Source of the DNA: Planctomycetaceae bacterium
GTDB taxonomy: Bacteria; Planctomycetota; Planctomycetia; Pirellulales; Pirellulaceae
Length of the DNA stretch: 64,000 bases
Assembly (NCBI GenBank): GCA_002726515.1
Contig: PBTE01000061.1
Span: forward strand, 1-64,000
Direction of reading: 5' to 3'
Shown: positions 35,011 to 44,645 of the stretch, in pieces
Numbering within the stretch: position 1 is the first letter of the stretch
Layout: every line of letters starts with the position of its first letter
The notes under the pieces: generated by a model
Databases searched by the model: none
What the model was told of the DNA's origin: nothing
Seen by the model: only the letters and a program-made list of their open reading frames with translations
Translations under genes and position numbers: made by a program

Positions 35011-37895
35011 TGGGACGACTGCGACTCATTCGGCCGATTTCGTGGGGCCAGTTGGTTGTCATTCTGTTGTCGTTCTTGATTTTGTCGTTTGTCGGTTGTT
35101 CACGGGGTTTCTACCGCAAGCAGGCTGACCAGCAGGTGAGCTTCTTACTGCGCGAAAAATCTCATGATCCAGATTGCGAGTTGAGCCGGTACGACATTCG
35201 CGTCAAGCGGATTTCCCGTATGTACGACCCGTTCTCGCCAGATTATCCGCCCCTTCCGCCCGACGACCCGGCGGCGCATCGTCTGATGCACTGCGTCGAT
35301 TGCAAGAAGGGGTATCCCTGTTGGCACGCCGGCGGAGAGACCCCCTACGTTGCCAGTCCTCTCTGGATGGAATTCCTCCCGCTCGACGACGATGGAATTC
35401 TCCACCTGGATGCTGCCCTGGCCGTTCGATTAGCCCTGGTCAATGCACCCGCCTATCAGAGTGAGTTTGAAACGTTGTTTCTCTCTGCCCTGGACGTGAC
35501 AGCCGAACGGTTTGCTTTTGATAAGCAAATTTTTGCCGGGACAAACGTACGATACACTTCCGACGGGCAGCGACGCACCGGTCGAGGGATTGGGTCCAGC
35601 GAGCTAGGACTCCCTGCCAGCAGTCTGCGCGTCGAGAAGATGTTCACGACCGGTGCCGAGATGGTGGTGGGGCTGGCAAACTCCATCGTGTGGGAGTTTT
35701 CAGGAAACGATTCAAACGCAACTTCTACTTTACTCGATTTTACGCTTGTACAGCCGTTGCTCCGCCGGGCCGGACGTGACCGTATCATGGAAACCTTAAC
35801 GCTGGCGGAACGTACGTTGCTCTATAACGTCCGCCAGATCGAACGTTTTCGCAGAGGATTCTATCTGGAGATTGTGACAGGCCGCCAGGCGGAACGGGGG
35901 CCAACCCGACGCGGCGGATTTTTTGGGACCAGCGGCCTGACAGGGTTTACCGGCGTAGGGGCCGGTGGTTTTGGCGGTGTGGGTGGTGCCGGTGGCTTTG
36001 GGTTCGGAGGTGGAGGTGCCGGCGCTGCGCAAGCAGGCGGTTTCATGGGGTTGCTCCAAAGTCAACAAGATATTCGCAATCAGGAATCGAATATCGCGGG
36101 ACTACGCAGCAGCCTGCTGCAACTGGAAGAATCGCTGCGAGAAAGCCTGCGCAAAATTCCCGACCGGCCTGACGATATACTGCGACAACGCCTCCAGATT
36201 GCACAGGCGCGACAGGCCCTGGTGAACGCTCAAAGTCGGTTGCTCAACACGCAGAACCAATACCTGGGCGAGTTGGACCAGTTTAAACTCGATTTGGGAC
36301 TTCCTCCCACGATTTGTCTCGTGATTAACGATCCCATGTTGGATCAGTTCAATCTGATTGACACAGAAATCGTTCCCGTCCAGAACCAGATCATCGAATT
36401 GCAACAGCGGGTGGGCACCTCAACTGAATCCCTGCTCGCCGAGATCGAGCAATTTTCGGCCGAATCAGGCAACCGGTCTCTCCAGACGGATAGCGATGAA
36501 GTTGTCCGTTCCCTGCAGGGATTTATAGCCTACGTTGAACAAATTCGACGAATACAGGAGCGCCTGGTCACCACGAACATCCCCCGCGTTCGAAAAGACA
36601 TCGCCGTCCTGAAAGAGATCCTGCCGCGGCGTCGCGAAGAACTCACCCGTCTTTCTGCAATGCACCACCCGGAGACTTCAGAAGCTTCGTGTTTCGATCC
36701 GGTGCCCTACCAGGCTAAGCTACCGGCCCAATTCGACTCTTCGGTACTGGACATTCAAAGACTTGCCGGACAACCTTCGAAGTTGTTTCAAGAGGTTGAA
36801 CGTTTGGAGCATGCTTTGAAGAACTACGGGCTACAGCTGGATACACTTCGCGAGTGGTTGAACCAGACTTTGGCAGATGGCGTGCAACTGGACTCAGTTC
36901 AAATGCGGCAACAGATTCGCAGCAAGGTCCTTTTTGCCACACCGGGGATACTTTCTCAAATGGCTGCGGACGTGCTGGATCTTTCGCTTCTGCAAGCCAG
37001 GGCACGCACGGAGAACATCCTTCTGGTGCCGGTGGAAATCGATCCGGTCGAAGCGACAGAGATCGCTCGGGAATGCCGTCGCGATTGGAAAAACGCGCGG
37101 GGGACCCTGGTTGATGCGTGGAGACTGATCGAGTTTAACGCGGATGATCTCGAGAGCGGGTTGGACTTAACTTTCAGTGGAGATCTGGCGACGGCGGGGG
37201 ACAATCCCGTCAAGTTTCAATCGCCAACCGGACGTTTACGCGTTGGACTGGAGTTCGATGCACCGCTCACGCGACTGCTGGAACGGAACCGCTATCGCCA
37301 ATCGCTGATTGAATACCAACAGGCTAAGCGTTCCTATTACCGTTTCGAGGACCGGATTGCGCGCAATCTGCGGGGAACTATCCGCACGATCGATCTCAAC
37401 CGGCTCAACTTCGAACAACAGCGACTGGCGGTTTTGGGAGCGATCGACCAGATTGTTCTGAACGACGAGATTCTCACACTGTCTGAACAACGCGGAGAGA
37501 CTTCCGGAGCGACCGCCGCCCGCGATGTTGTATCGGCGCTGGCAGACCTGCAGAATGCGCAGAATAATTTTTTGAGTGTGTGGGTCAACTATGAAGTATT
37601 GCGGCGAAATCTAGATCTTGAACTGGGCGTCATGCAGTTAGACGATGATGGCCAGTGGATCGACCCCGGGCCCATCGGAGGGAAAAATGACTTGCCAAGT
37701 TGTTCCCGTTGCGCGTTGTCAAACACTGCTCCGGACGCAGATAATGACGAAAACAGCGATTTGCGGGGGCAGCATGTTGAGACGGATCCGTCACGAGACT
37801 TTGTATCCCCGGAATTTGAAGCGGGTATCGAAGTGTCACACCAAGAAACATCCGCCATCACCAGTGACGTGTCCCGTAGCCGGCTTCGGCGATGA
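35010..37895 (+). CDS. TolC-like outer-membrane efflux lipoprotein
   Basis: A 961-residue outer-membrane channel subunit, about twice the usual TolC length. A lipobox (LILSFVGC, Cys30) predicts a lipid anchor. Two OEP-type helical regions are recognisable, for example LVQPLLRRAGRDRIMETL and LRQRLQIAQARQALVNAQSR, then a second repeat with LEFDAPLTRLLERNRYRQS and NFLSVWVNYEVLRRNLDLEL at the end. Between about residues 292 and 347 a Gly/Phe-rich insertion (FTGVGAGGFGGVGGAGGFGF) replaces a helix tip. A 250-residue extra segment in the middle adds more coiled coil. GGAGG precedes the ATG and the start overlaps the marR stop. It partners with the adaptor and MacB-like genes downstream. Confidence 0.85.
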   Translation: MGRLRLIRPISWGQLVVILLSFLILSFVGCSRGFYRKQADQQVSFLLREKSHDPDCELSRYDIRVKRISRMYDPFSPDYPPLPPDDPAAHRLMHCVDCKKGYPCWHAGGETPYVASPLWMEFLPLDDDGILHLDAALAVRLALVNAPAYQSEFETLFLSALDVTAERFAFDKQIFAGTNVRYTSDGQRRTGRGIGSSELGLPASSLRVEKMFTTGAEMVVGLANSIVWEFSGNDSNATSTLLDFTLVQPLLRRAGRDRIMETLTLAERTLLYNVRQIERFRRGFYLEIVTGRQAERGPTRRGGFFGTSGLTGFTGVGAGGFGGVGGAGGFGFGGGGAGAAQAGGFMGLLQSQQDIRNQESNIAGLRSSLLQLEESLRESLRKIPDRPDDILRQRLQIAQARQALVNAQSRLLNTQNQYLGELDQFKLDLGLPPTICLVINDPMLDQFNLIDTEIVPVQNQIIELQQRVGTSTESLLAEIEQFSAESGNRSLQTDSDEVVRSLQGFIAYVEQIRRIQERLVTTNIPRVRKDIAVLKEILPRRREELTRLSAMHHPETSEASCFDPVPYQAKLPAQFDSSVLDIQRLAGQPSKLFQEVERLEHALKNYGLQLDTLREWLNQTLADGVQLDSVQMRQQIRSKVLFATPGILSQMAADVLDLSLLQARARTENILLVPVEIDPVEATEIARECRRDWKNARGTLVDAWRLIEFNADDLESGLDLTFSGDLATAGDNPVKFQSPTGRLRVGLEFDAPLTRLLERNRYRQSLIEYQQAKRSYYRFEDRIARNLRGTIRTIDLNRLNFEQQRLAVLGAIDQIVLNDEILTLSEQRGETSGATAARDVVSALADLQNAQNNFLSVWVNYEVLRRNLDLELGVMQLDDDGQWIDPGPIGGKNDLPSCSRCALSNTAPDADNDENSDLRGQHVETDPSRDFVSPEFEAGIEVSHQETSAITSDVSRSRLRR

Positions 37896-38007
37896 CAGCA
37901 GACGTGACGGGGTATAGAATATGAGCAGTGCCGCGACGAGCACTTCATACACTGCCGATCTACCGAAACAACCTTTTCAATTGATCCTTTTCGCGTGAGG
38001 CTCGACC

Positions 38008-39711
38008 GTGTCCTTGCATCGGCTATCTTCCACGAACCGGCGCACGCAAGGTTCTACCTTGGTGGCGGTGATTATTGTTCTTATGATCCTGGCCGTTGCC
38101 GTTTTGTTGGCGAGGTTCTTTTTGAATCGCACCGGGAAGGTCCTCCAGGATGCTCCGCTGCTGGCGGAAGTGATTCGTGGTCCCTATGAGCATGTCGTTC
38201 TTGAACAGGGCGAAGTTGAAAGTACCAAGAACGTCGAAATTCGTTGCGAGGTCAAGGCCCGCGGTGGCGGTGGTTCGTCGACGACGATTTTGGATGTCAC
38301 CCCGGAAGGTACCATGGTGGAAGCTGGCGACTGGCTGGTGACCCTCGACTCCTCCTCGCTGGAAGAAGATCTAAGCCGCCAGCGGATTGTCGTGAACACG
38401 AGTGAAGCATTGATGATTCAGGCTGAAGCGATATACGAGACGTCTAAGATCGCCCAGAAAGAATACCTTTTGGGGACTTCTGTTCAAGAAGAAAAGATGA
38501 TCCTGAACGAAATATACGTGGCAGAAGATGCACTGAAGAAAGCGGAACTCGAGCTGAAATCTTCAGAACGACTCTTGGCAAAAGGCTTGATTACGGATTT
38601 GCAGGTCGAAGCCCAAAGGTTTTCGGTTGCCAAAGCGGACAACGAACTGGATGCAGGCAGAACCAAATTGCGGGTGTTACGCGACTATACCCGGAAGAAA
38701 ATGCTCACTCAGCTCAACAGCGACATCAAAGCGGCCGACGTGAAATGGAAAAACGAAAAAGACAGTCACGCCGAAGAAGTCAACAAGTTGGGTGAAATTC
38801 GCTCGCAGCTGGAAAAGTGCACCATCCGGGCTCCCAATGAAGGCGTGGTTGTTTATGCCAATGTGCAGTCGGGCCGCAGCAACGAGTTCATCGTTGAGCC
38901 GGGCTCACCGGTTCGCGAAAGACAGGTTATCATACGCCTGCCAGACCCAAAAAAAATGCAGATCAAGGCAAAAATTAACGAGGCAAGTATCAACCTTGTC
39001 CATGCTGGTCAGCAGGCGATAATTCGCATTGAGGCCCTGGGAGACGTTGAGTTGCCCGGGCAAGTTGTCAAAGTCAGCCAATATGCCGAACCTGGCCATT
39101 GGTGGCGGTCGAATTCCAAGGAATACGCCACCCAAATTGCGATCTCGGATCCTCCGGACAACATCCTTTCGGGCCTCACCGCTGAAGTTCGTATTCACGT
39201 TGAACAAGAGCGAGAGGCCCTACAGTTGCCGATACAGGCGGTCTATGAATCTTCCGGGCGCACCTTCTGCCTCATACAGAATGACGACCAGTTAAAGACC
39301 AAAGAAATTATCATTTTGTCAAGCAATGAGAAAACCGTCGTAATTGACGAAACCAGCTCGGAGTTGCTCCGGCCGGGCGACAAAGTGGTGGCCAATGCCC
39401 GCCGGCATGCCACTTCGTTTGTGTTTCCCGAAGGGGACACGTCCATGGCCGCCGATTCCCGGAACGAAAAAGAATTATCTCCTCGGCCCCGTGTCGCTGA
39501 GAAAAAGGAAGCCGCCGGTGACAAAGCGAAATCTTCCCAGGGGATCATCAGTCACCTGGATCGGGACCAGGACGGGATGATTTCTCAATCGGAAATTGGG
39601 GCACTTCCCGAACAGTTTCGACAGAGGCTCTCCCGGGCGGACAAAAACGGAGATGGAAATATCGATCAAACAGAACTGTCTGCGGCAATGGCCAGTTTTA
39701 AACGCCAGTAA
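38008..39711 (+). CDS. HlyD/MacA-type adaptor with C-terminal EF-hands
   Basis: A 567-residue periplasmic adaptor of a tripartite exporter. One N-terminal membrane helix (about residues 17-37), then a first lipoyl half (EIRCEVKARGGG, VEAGDWLVTLDSS), a coiled-coil hairpin (about 130-255), the second lipoyl half (KCTIRAPNEGVVVYANVQSG) and beta-barrel (KAKINEASINLVHAGQQA). The last 50 residues hold two EF-hand loops, LDRDQDGMISQSEI and ADKNGDGNIDQTEL, each with the DxDxDG spacing of a calcium site. Such a calcium module is not part of standard MacA. Start is GTG 38008 with GAGG upstream. The ATPase gene follows after about 160 bases. Confidence 0.88.
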   Translation: MSLHRLSSTNRRTQGSTLVAVIIVLMILAVAVLLARFFLNRTGKVLQDAPLLAEVIRGPYEHVVLEQGEVESTKNVEIRCEVKARGGGGSSTTILDVTPEGTMVEAGDWLVTLDSSSLEEDLSRQRIVVNTSEALMIQAEAIYETSKIAQKEYLLGTSVQEEKMILNEIYVAEDALKKAELELKSSERLLAKGLITDLQVEAQRFSVAKADNELDAGRTKLRVLRDYTRKKMLTQLNSDIKAADVKWKNEKDSHAEEVNKLGEIRSQLEKCTIRAPNEGVVVYANVQSGRSNEFIVEPGSPVRERQVIIRLPDPKKMQIKAKINEASINLVHAGQQAIIRIEALGDVELPGQVVKVSQYAEPGHWWRSNSKEYATQIAISDPPDNILSGLTAEVRIHVEQEREALQLPIQAVYESSGRTFCLIQNDDQLKTKEIIILSSNEKTVVIDETSSELLRPGDKVVANARRHATSFVFPEGDTSMAADSRNEKELSPRPRVAEKKEAAGDKAKSSQGIISHLDRDQDGMISQSEIGALPEQFRQRLSRADKNGDGNIDQTELSAAMASFKRQ

Positions 39712-39868
39712 TCATCGCGAGCTGACGCCACGGGATCTTGAGCGGGTTGATGACGAGGTTGCTTTGGGTGTCAGAGAAAAGTAGATAAAGTCGAAAGCCA
39801 GAACAGCAGACAACTTCAAGACGTCCATAAAATATAACGCTGCAGCGACGACCGCTTTACCCTCCACT

Positions 39869-40552
39869 ATGCAACTTGCCGCCCGGATCCATGAACTGAC
39901 GAAAGATTATGTTCTGAAGGGAGAGACGGTACGCGCACTTCGTGGCATTTCACTGGAAATCCCTGCCGGAGATTGCGTGGCGATTATGGGGCCCTCCGGT
40001 TCCGGAAAAAGCACGCTACTGAATTTGATCGGGTGTCTGGACCGTCCCACCTCGGGTTGTCTTCAACTTGGAGACGACGATGTCTCGAGCATGGACGACA
40101 GCCAACTCTCGCGTATCCGAGCCTCGCGTATTGGGTTTGTGTTCCAATCTTACAATCTGATCGCGCAACTTAATGTTTTGGAAAACATAGAAGTTCCGCT
40201 CTATTACCGGGGTCGCATCACACGCCACGAACGCTCACGCTGTCGAGAGCTGGCAGATATGGTTGGTTTGAGCGACCGTCTGAAACATCGGCCGCAGCAG
40301 CTTTCCGGGGGCCAACAGCAGCGGGTTGCCATTGCTCGAAGTCTGGCAAATGATCCCGACTTCATCCTGGCCGACGAACCAACAGGAAACCTTGATACCC
40401 AAACGACAGAAGATATTCTCGACTTGCTGGGTAATCTTCATCGGGCAGGTAAAACAATCATCATTGTGACTCATGAAAAGGAAGTGGCAGCACGGGCCCG
40501 TCGGATCATTCGACTGCTCGACGGCAGGATTGACGAGTCCCTGGTGCAGTGA
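39869..40552 (+). CDS. MacB/LolD-type ABC ATPase
   Basis: A 227-residue nucleotide-binding subunit of the MacB/LolD class. Walker A is GPSGSGKST (about residues 41-49), the Q-loop is in [17 protein letters not shown], signature [15 protein letters not shown] (about 147), Walker [16 protein letters not shown] (about 164-177) and H-loop [13 protein letters not shown]. MacB is usually one polypeptide; here the ATPase and permease are separate genes, as in LolD/FtsX-type systems. It belongs with the adaptor and permease on either side. Confidence 0.93.
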   Translation: MQLAARIHELTKDYVLKGETVRALRGISLEIPAGDCVAIMGPSGSGKSTLLNLIGCLDRPTSGCLQLGDDDVSSMDDSQLSRIRASRIGFVFQSYNLIAQLNVLENIEVPLYYRGRITRHERSRCRELADMVGLSDRLKHRPQQLSGGQQQRVAIARSLANDPDFILADEPTGNLDTQTTEDILDLLGNLHRAGKTIIIVTHEKEVAARARRIIRLLDGRIDESLVQ

Positions 40553-40740
40553 CAGACAGCAGGTTCCCCAGTGTCCATTTCTCTTGAGTACAGAAATCGA
40601 AACCGTGGCCTTGTATTTTTATCTCCGAGGATTTCTACGGAGCTGAAAACGATCGTCAAGGACGTTGTTCATAGAAAGCTGTTTTTTTTCTTTCCTTGCT
40701 AGCGAGTGCGAATGTTCGGTTCGCACGTCGGGATCCCCCC

Positions 40741-41931
40741 ATGCTTTGGCTCCGCACCTGGCTGATCGGCATCAAGAGCGTCTTGCTGCATCCCATGCGC
40801 TCGCTACTGACCGTGCTGGGCATCTTCATCGGAGTGGCCAGCGTGATTTGGCTTTTGGCCATTGGAGCGGGGATCAGCCAAAAAGCGCAGGAACAGATTG
40901 AAGGCCTGGGAGCCGACAACATCATCGTGCGATCTGTCAAACCGGCCAAAGCGCCGGATGGGTCCACTTCCTTCATTTTGCCATACGGACTCTTACGAGC
41001 AGATTACGACATCCTGGTGGAAACGATTCCCACGATCCGTGGCGCGCTTCCGATCCGAGAAATGCGCCGAGAGGTTCGCTACGGGCAACGGGAACTCTTG
41101 GCAAGGGTCGTTGGCTGTACACCCGAATACGCCGACATCACCCAATTGGAGATTGATCGAGGGCATTTTGTATCGGACGCCGAGTTGCAGCTGGAACAAA
41201 ACCATTGTGTCCTGGCCTCGAACGTCGTTGACACTTTGTTTCCCTACGAAGACCCGATCGGCCGTCGTATCTATTTGCCCGAGGCCCAGGACTATTACAA
41301 GATCGTAGGAATTCTCAAGTACCGCGCTCCAACGGCTGCCATCGGCGGTTCGTTGGCGGCACAAGATTTCTCACAGGACGTTTACATCCCCATCACCACG
41401 TTACGACGACGATTGGGCGACACGGTAGTTGTTCGACGAGGTGGTTCACGCGAGGGCGAAACGGTTGAATTGAATCAAATCACGCTTCAGGTCGATGATA
41501 TCGCGAACGTGATGAAGACAGCGGACCTCGTACAGCAAACACTTGATCGTCGCCATTCAAAACTCGAAGATGTCGCCGTGATTGTTCCCAAAGAACTGCT
41601 TGAACAGGCAGAAACAACAAGAGTTATGTTCATGGTCTTTATGGGGGTTATCGCCAGCATCTCACTGTTGGTGGGTGGTATTGGAATCATGAACATCATG
41701 TTGGCAACCGTGATGGAAAGGACACGCGAGATTGGGGTCCGGCGGGCGCTGGGTGCGAGCCGCAGCAACATTGTTCTACAGTTTCTGATTGAGACCACGG
41801 TCCTGTCGGTTGCCGGTGGGCTGGCGGGAATCCTGGGTGGAGCCTTTTGCCCCTACGCCGTCAATGGTCTGCGACAAATTCTGACAAGCTATGCGTCCGA
41901 CCTCATCTCGACACTGCCACAACTGGTGTAG
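40741..41931 (+). CDS. MacB-type permease, frame cut before last helix
   Basis: A 396-residue MacB/FtsX-family permease with helix 1 (about residues 20-42, SLLTVLGIFIGVASVIWLLA), a periplasmic MacB_PCD domain (about 45-285), helix 2 in ISLLVGGIGIMNIML, the loop ERTREIGVRRALGASRSNI that contacts the ATPase, and helix 3. The family has a fourth helix followed by DPIEALR. Here a TAG (41929-41931) comes just before it, after STLPQLV. The missing helix and tail are encoded in the same frame directly behind the TAG (see next entry). TAG is a normal stop in this genome (for example at 12291 and 58079). Start is ATG 40741; no strong ribosome site. Probably a nonsense mutation, a sequencing error or read-through. 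Confidence 0.85.
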   Translation: MLWLRTWLIGIKSVLLHPMRSLLTVLGIFIGVASVIWLLAIGAGISQKAQEQIEGLGADNIIVRSVKPAKAPDGSTSFILPYGLLRADYDILVETIPTIRGALPIREMRREVRYGQRELLARVVGCTPEYADITQLEIDRGHFVSDAELQLEQNHCVLASNVVDTLFPYEDPIGRRIYLPEAQDYYKIVGILKYRAPTAAIGGSLAAQDFSQDVYIPITTLRRRLGDTVVVRRGGSREGETVELNQITLQVDDIANVMKTADLVQQTLDRRHSKLEDVAVIVPKELLEQAETTRVMFMVFMGVIASISLLVGGIGIMNIMLATVMERTREIGVRRALGASRSNIVLQFLIETTVLSVAGGLAGILGGAFCPYAVNGLRQILTSYASDLISTLPQLV

Positions 41932-42069
41932 GAAGTAACACCTATCCTGCACCCCACCTACTTTGCCCTGGCATTTCTTATTTCAGTTGTTGTGGGCATT
42001 CTGTTTGGCATTTATCCGGCCATTCGCGCCGCTCACATGGATCCTATCGAAGCATTGCGCCACGGGTAG
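41932..42069 (+). pseudogene. Detached C-terminal helix of the MacB-type permease
   Basis: Forty-five codons and a TAG stop, in the same frame as the permease. They encode a hydrophobic helix ([17 protein letters not shown]) and the family-typical end [19 protein letters not shown]. There is no start codon or ribosome site of its own before the helix, so it is only meaningful as the continuation of the upstream permease. Confidence 0.85.
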
Positions 42070-42423
42070 AATTTGTTCTTTCCCGGATAACGGCGGAATC
42101 TCAGGATCGGATCAAGAGTAGTTGCGTCAAGTCAAACAAGTTCGATTTGCCGAGCCCTGGTTTCATTTTCTGCCAACAAACGCGCGTCACTTTCCTAACA
42201 CGCGTCACTTTCTTGAGGTGCAGCGCATTGCGGTTTGTTTGCCCCGGCAGACGTTCATGGGGTAACGGTTCGACTTGGATCGCTCCAATCTCGGGGTGAA
42301 TAATGATGATAGTACAACCTGTTGGTGCCAGGGCAGAGGATTGCAGGCGAGCTTGGCACGGGATAGTCGCCCGAAGTGCAAATCGCATGGCCTGGCCGGC
42401 CACCCGGTCGGTAGGGGCAACTT
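42070..42423. other. Intergenic region with a 12-bp direct repeat
   Basis: About 350 bases between convergent genes. CGCGTCACTTTC occurs at 42183-42194 and 42201-42212, a spacing of 18. Frames on both strands here show no family resemblance. No clear terminator. Confidence 0.45.
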
Positions 42424-43260
42424 CTAACTCGCCTCGAGATAGCGCCGGGTGATCAATTCCAAATACTGTCGTTGATCCCAGTTCCAGTACTCCTCCGAAA
42501 ATACTTCGACTTCATGGAATCCTGTAAAGCCGGCTGCTTCCACTTTCTCGCGGATGCCACGCAGGTCGATGCATCCGTCTCCCATGAGGCCCCGGTCGCT
42601 ACGCAGACTGCGAGTTTCCACTCGCCAGTCGCAGATGTGGAATCCAAACAGTTTGCCCGCTTCGCCAGCCAGATGAATCTCCTGGTCAAGCTCCGGGTCG
42701 AACCAGACGTGGTAGACGTCCAGAACAACACCCAGCAGTTCGTGCTGGATCGACTCCCAGAGCTGTCGCGCTTCCCGCAGGCGGTTGATGCAAGACCAGT
42801 CGGCCGCGTACATCGGGTGCAGTGGTTCGATGGCGAGGCGGATGCGGCAAGATTCAGCGTGAGGTAGCAGTTGAATGATTCCATCCTCCACTTGTCGCCG
42901 GGCTTCATCCAGTGGCATGTGGGGTACGGCGCCCACGACCAACACGACCATGTCTGCCCCCAGGGCCGCCGCTTCATCCACACAACGCCGATTGAGATCG
43001 ATGGCTTTCGCCCGTTGTTCTGCTGCCGATGCCGGAAAGAATCCGCCCCGCACCAGCGCCGGTACCTGGAGGTGGGAAGTTCGTATGAGCTGTGCAGCCT
43101 TGTCGATGCCAATCCCGCCCTCCTCGGGGTTAATCACATTGCGCCATACTGACATGGCCGGGATCCCCAACGAGCTGTAATTCTCAATACACTCGGCCAG
43201 GGACCAGGGACGGTTGGTCATGGTGTGAACAGAGAGACGTGAGAGATCATTGTGGCTCAT
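42424..43260 (-). CDS. Sugar phosphate isomerase/epimerase (TIM barrel)
   Basis: A 278-residue xylose-isomerase-like TIM barrel (AP_endonuc_2 family). Metal-ligand candidates are Glu in LAIEPLHPMYAADW (about residue 140), Asp/His in VVLDVYHVWFDPE (about 180), His in GFHICDWRVE (about 208) and Glu in GFHEVEVFSEEYW (about 253). The set matches the family's Glu-Asp-His-Glu arrangement. The start ATG overlaps the stop of the Gfo/Idh/MocA gene by four bases (ATGA), so the two act together, probably in catabolism of an inositol-like compound or modified sugar. The specific substrate is not readable. Confidence 0.87.
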   Translation of the reverse strand: MSHNDLSRLSVHTMTNRPWSLAECIENYSSLGIPAMSVWRNVINPEEGGIGIDKAAQLIRTSHLQVPALVRGGFFPASAAEQRAKAIDLNRRCVDEAAALGADMVVLVVGAVPHMPLDEARRQVEDGIIQLLPHAESCRIRLAIEPLHPMYAADWSCINRLREARQLWESIQHELLGVVLDVYHVWFDPELDQEIHLAGEAGKLFGFHICDWRVETRSLRSDRGLMGDGCIDLRGIREKVEAAGFTGFHEVEVFSEEYWNWDQRQYLELITRRYLEAS

Positions 43261-44453
43261 GAATCTAGCATTGCCAACGGATTCTGCCGATTGACCAGGG
43301 GAAGTTTGACCTGACGTCCCAGACGGTGCGATTCAAACACAGCCACGATCATTTCAGTAGCGCCCAAGGCATCGTAGACGTTGCTGCGTGGTTGGCGATC
43401 CTGCTCGATCGCAGCCAACAGGTCTTCGATCATCAGCAGATAACGAGCTTCGTATCTGCGTCCTGAAAGGGGTTCAGGCAAGCCGATGCCGGCTGAAGAG
43501 ATGTCCTGCCATCGAACGCCGGATCGGCCAGGTGACCAGGCTGCATCTCCCAGGTATTTGACCTTTGGCAGCAAACCTTCTGTCAATTCGATGATTCCCT
43601 GAGAACCGTGAATTTGTAACGCGTAGCGTTTGCTTTGTCCGGCGTTCTTCAACGAACTGAAATAAGCTATCGAGCCATCAGGCATTTCATAGGTGGCGTG
43701 CACCGCATCGCCCGCCAGCGGACCGATTCCCTCGGGACCCTCGAAAACATCTTTGCGTGCAACTGGTTTTCCATTCTGATAAACGCGGGCAAAACACGAC
43801 TTGGGATGACCGCCGATTGCCCGAATCATATCCATGATGTGAGTGCCCAGGACCCACAGGTCCTCGCCACCGCCTCGCCGATCTTCTTTTCCGCGGCCAC
43901 GGTACTCGAGCACCCGGCCGATTTTGCCCTGCTCGATGAGTTGCCGGACCGTTTCGAGTTTAGGACTGTAACTTGTCGGATGTCCGATTGCCAGTTTCAC
44001 ACCAGTCTTCTCACAGGCTGCCACGATTTCGTCGGCCTCGGCCAGCGTTCGACAAAACGGTTTTTCCAGCAGAATATGCATGCCGCGGCTGGCGGCGGCA
44101 ACTGCCATGTCTCGATGTTGATCCACCCAGCGTGGACAAATGGAAACGATATCCAGTTCCACGTCGTCCAGCATTCGGCGGTAATCGGCGAAAGTGTTCT
44201 GGATCGACAAACGTTGCGCAGCATCTTTGAGGCCTTGTGGATTGTCGTCGGCGACAGCCACGATTTTCGTGCCTGGAACCTCGAGCCAGGCACGGTCCAT
44301 GGCGTGGCCATAGTTGCCACGACCCGTGCTTCCAATCACTCCAACACGGTACAGATGTTTGCTCGCGGCAGGTTTTGAGGCAAGTGCCGTGAAAGGAGCG
44401 TACGTTGCACTCGCGGCGGTCAATGTTGTTTGCAGGAAGAGTCTTCGTTGCAT
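43257..44453 (-). CDS. Gfo/Idh/MocA family oxidoreductase
   Basis: A 398-residue NAD(P)-dependent dehydrogenase. The signal (MQRRLFLQTTLTAASATYAP) has an RR pair and may direct Tat export; many planctomycetal members are exported. The dinucleotide motif is VGVIGSTGRGNYGHA (about residues 37-51), and the catalytic Lys is in HILLEKPFCRTLAEAD (near 131). The C-terminal domain has LWVLGTHIMDMIRAIGG, with the expected HxxD-like pair. It is upstream of and coupled to the sugar isomerase gene. Substrate unknown. Confidence 0.88.
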   Translation of the reverse strand: MQRRLFLQTTLTAASATYAPFTALASKPAASKHLYRVGVIGSTGRGNYGHAMDRAWLEVPGTKIVAVADDNPQGLKDAAQRLSIQNTFADYRRMLDDVELDIVSICPRWVDQHRDMAVAAASRGMHILLEKPFCRTLAEADEIVAACEKTGVKLAIGHPTSYSPKLETVRQLIEQGKIGRVLEYRGRGKEDRRGGGEDLWVLGTHIMDMIRAIGGHPKSCFARVYQNGKPVARKDVFEGPEGIGPLAGDAVHATYEMPDGSIAYFSSLKNAGQSKRYALQIHGSQGIIELTEGLLPKVKYLGDAAWSPGRSGVRWQDISSAGIGLPEPLSGRRYEARYLLMIEDLLAAIEQDRQPRSNVYDALGATEMIVAVFESHRLGRQVKLPLVNRQNPLAMLDS

Positions 44454-44645
44454 CGGGTACTCCAGCAGAGTTGGGAATGTCCGTCAATGAGGAACAGGTC
44501 TGGTAGCAATTTTGAGCCAGCGGTGAATCGGATCAGGCAGGAAGTCACACGTTTGATGACCTTCCGGGGTTAGTGGACGCATGATTTTCTAGTCACTATA
44601 ATCTGCCAGGTCATGATCCACCACTCACTCAAAGGTTGTTTCCAC

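Noticed and set aside
41929-41931. Idea that TAG is recoded as an amino acid in this genome
   Set aside because: Other genes in the window end properly at TAG, for example at 12291-12293 and 58079-58081.
42101-42403. 100-codon minus-strand frame after the MacB-type permease
   Set aside because: No domain; it includes the 12-bp direct repeat translated twice, which argues for non-coding sequence.
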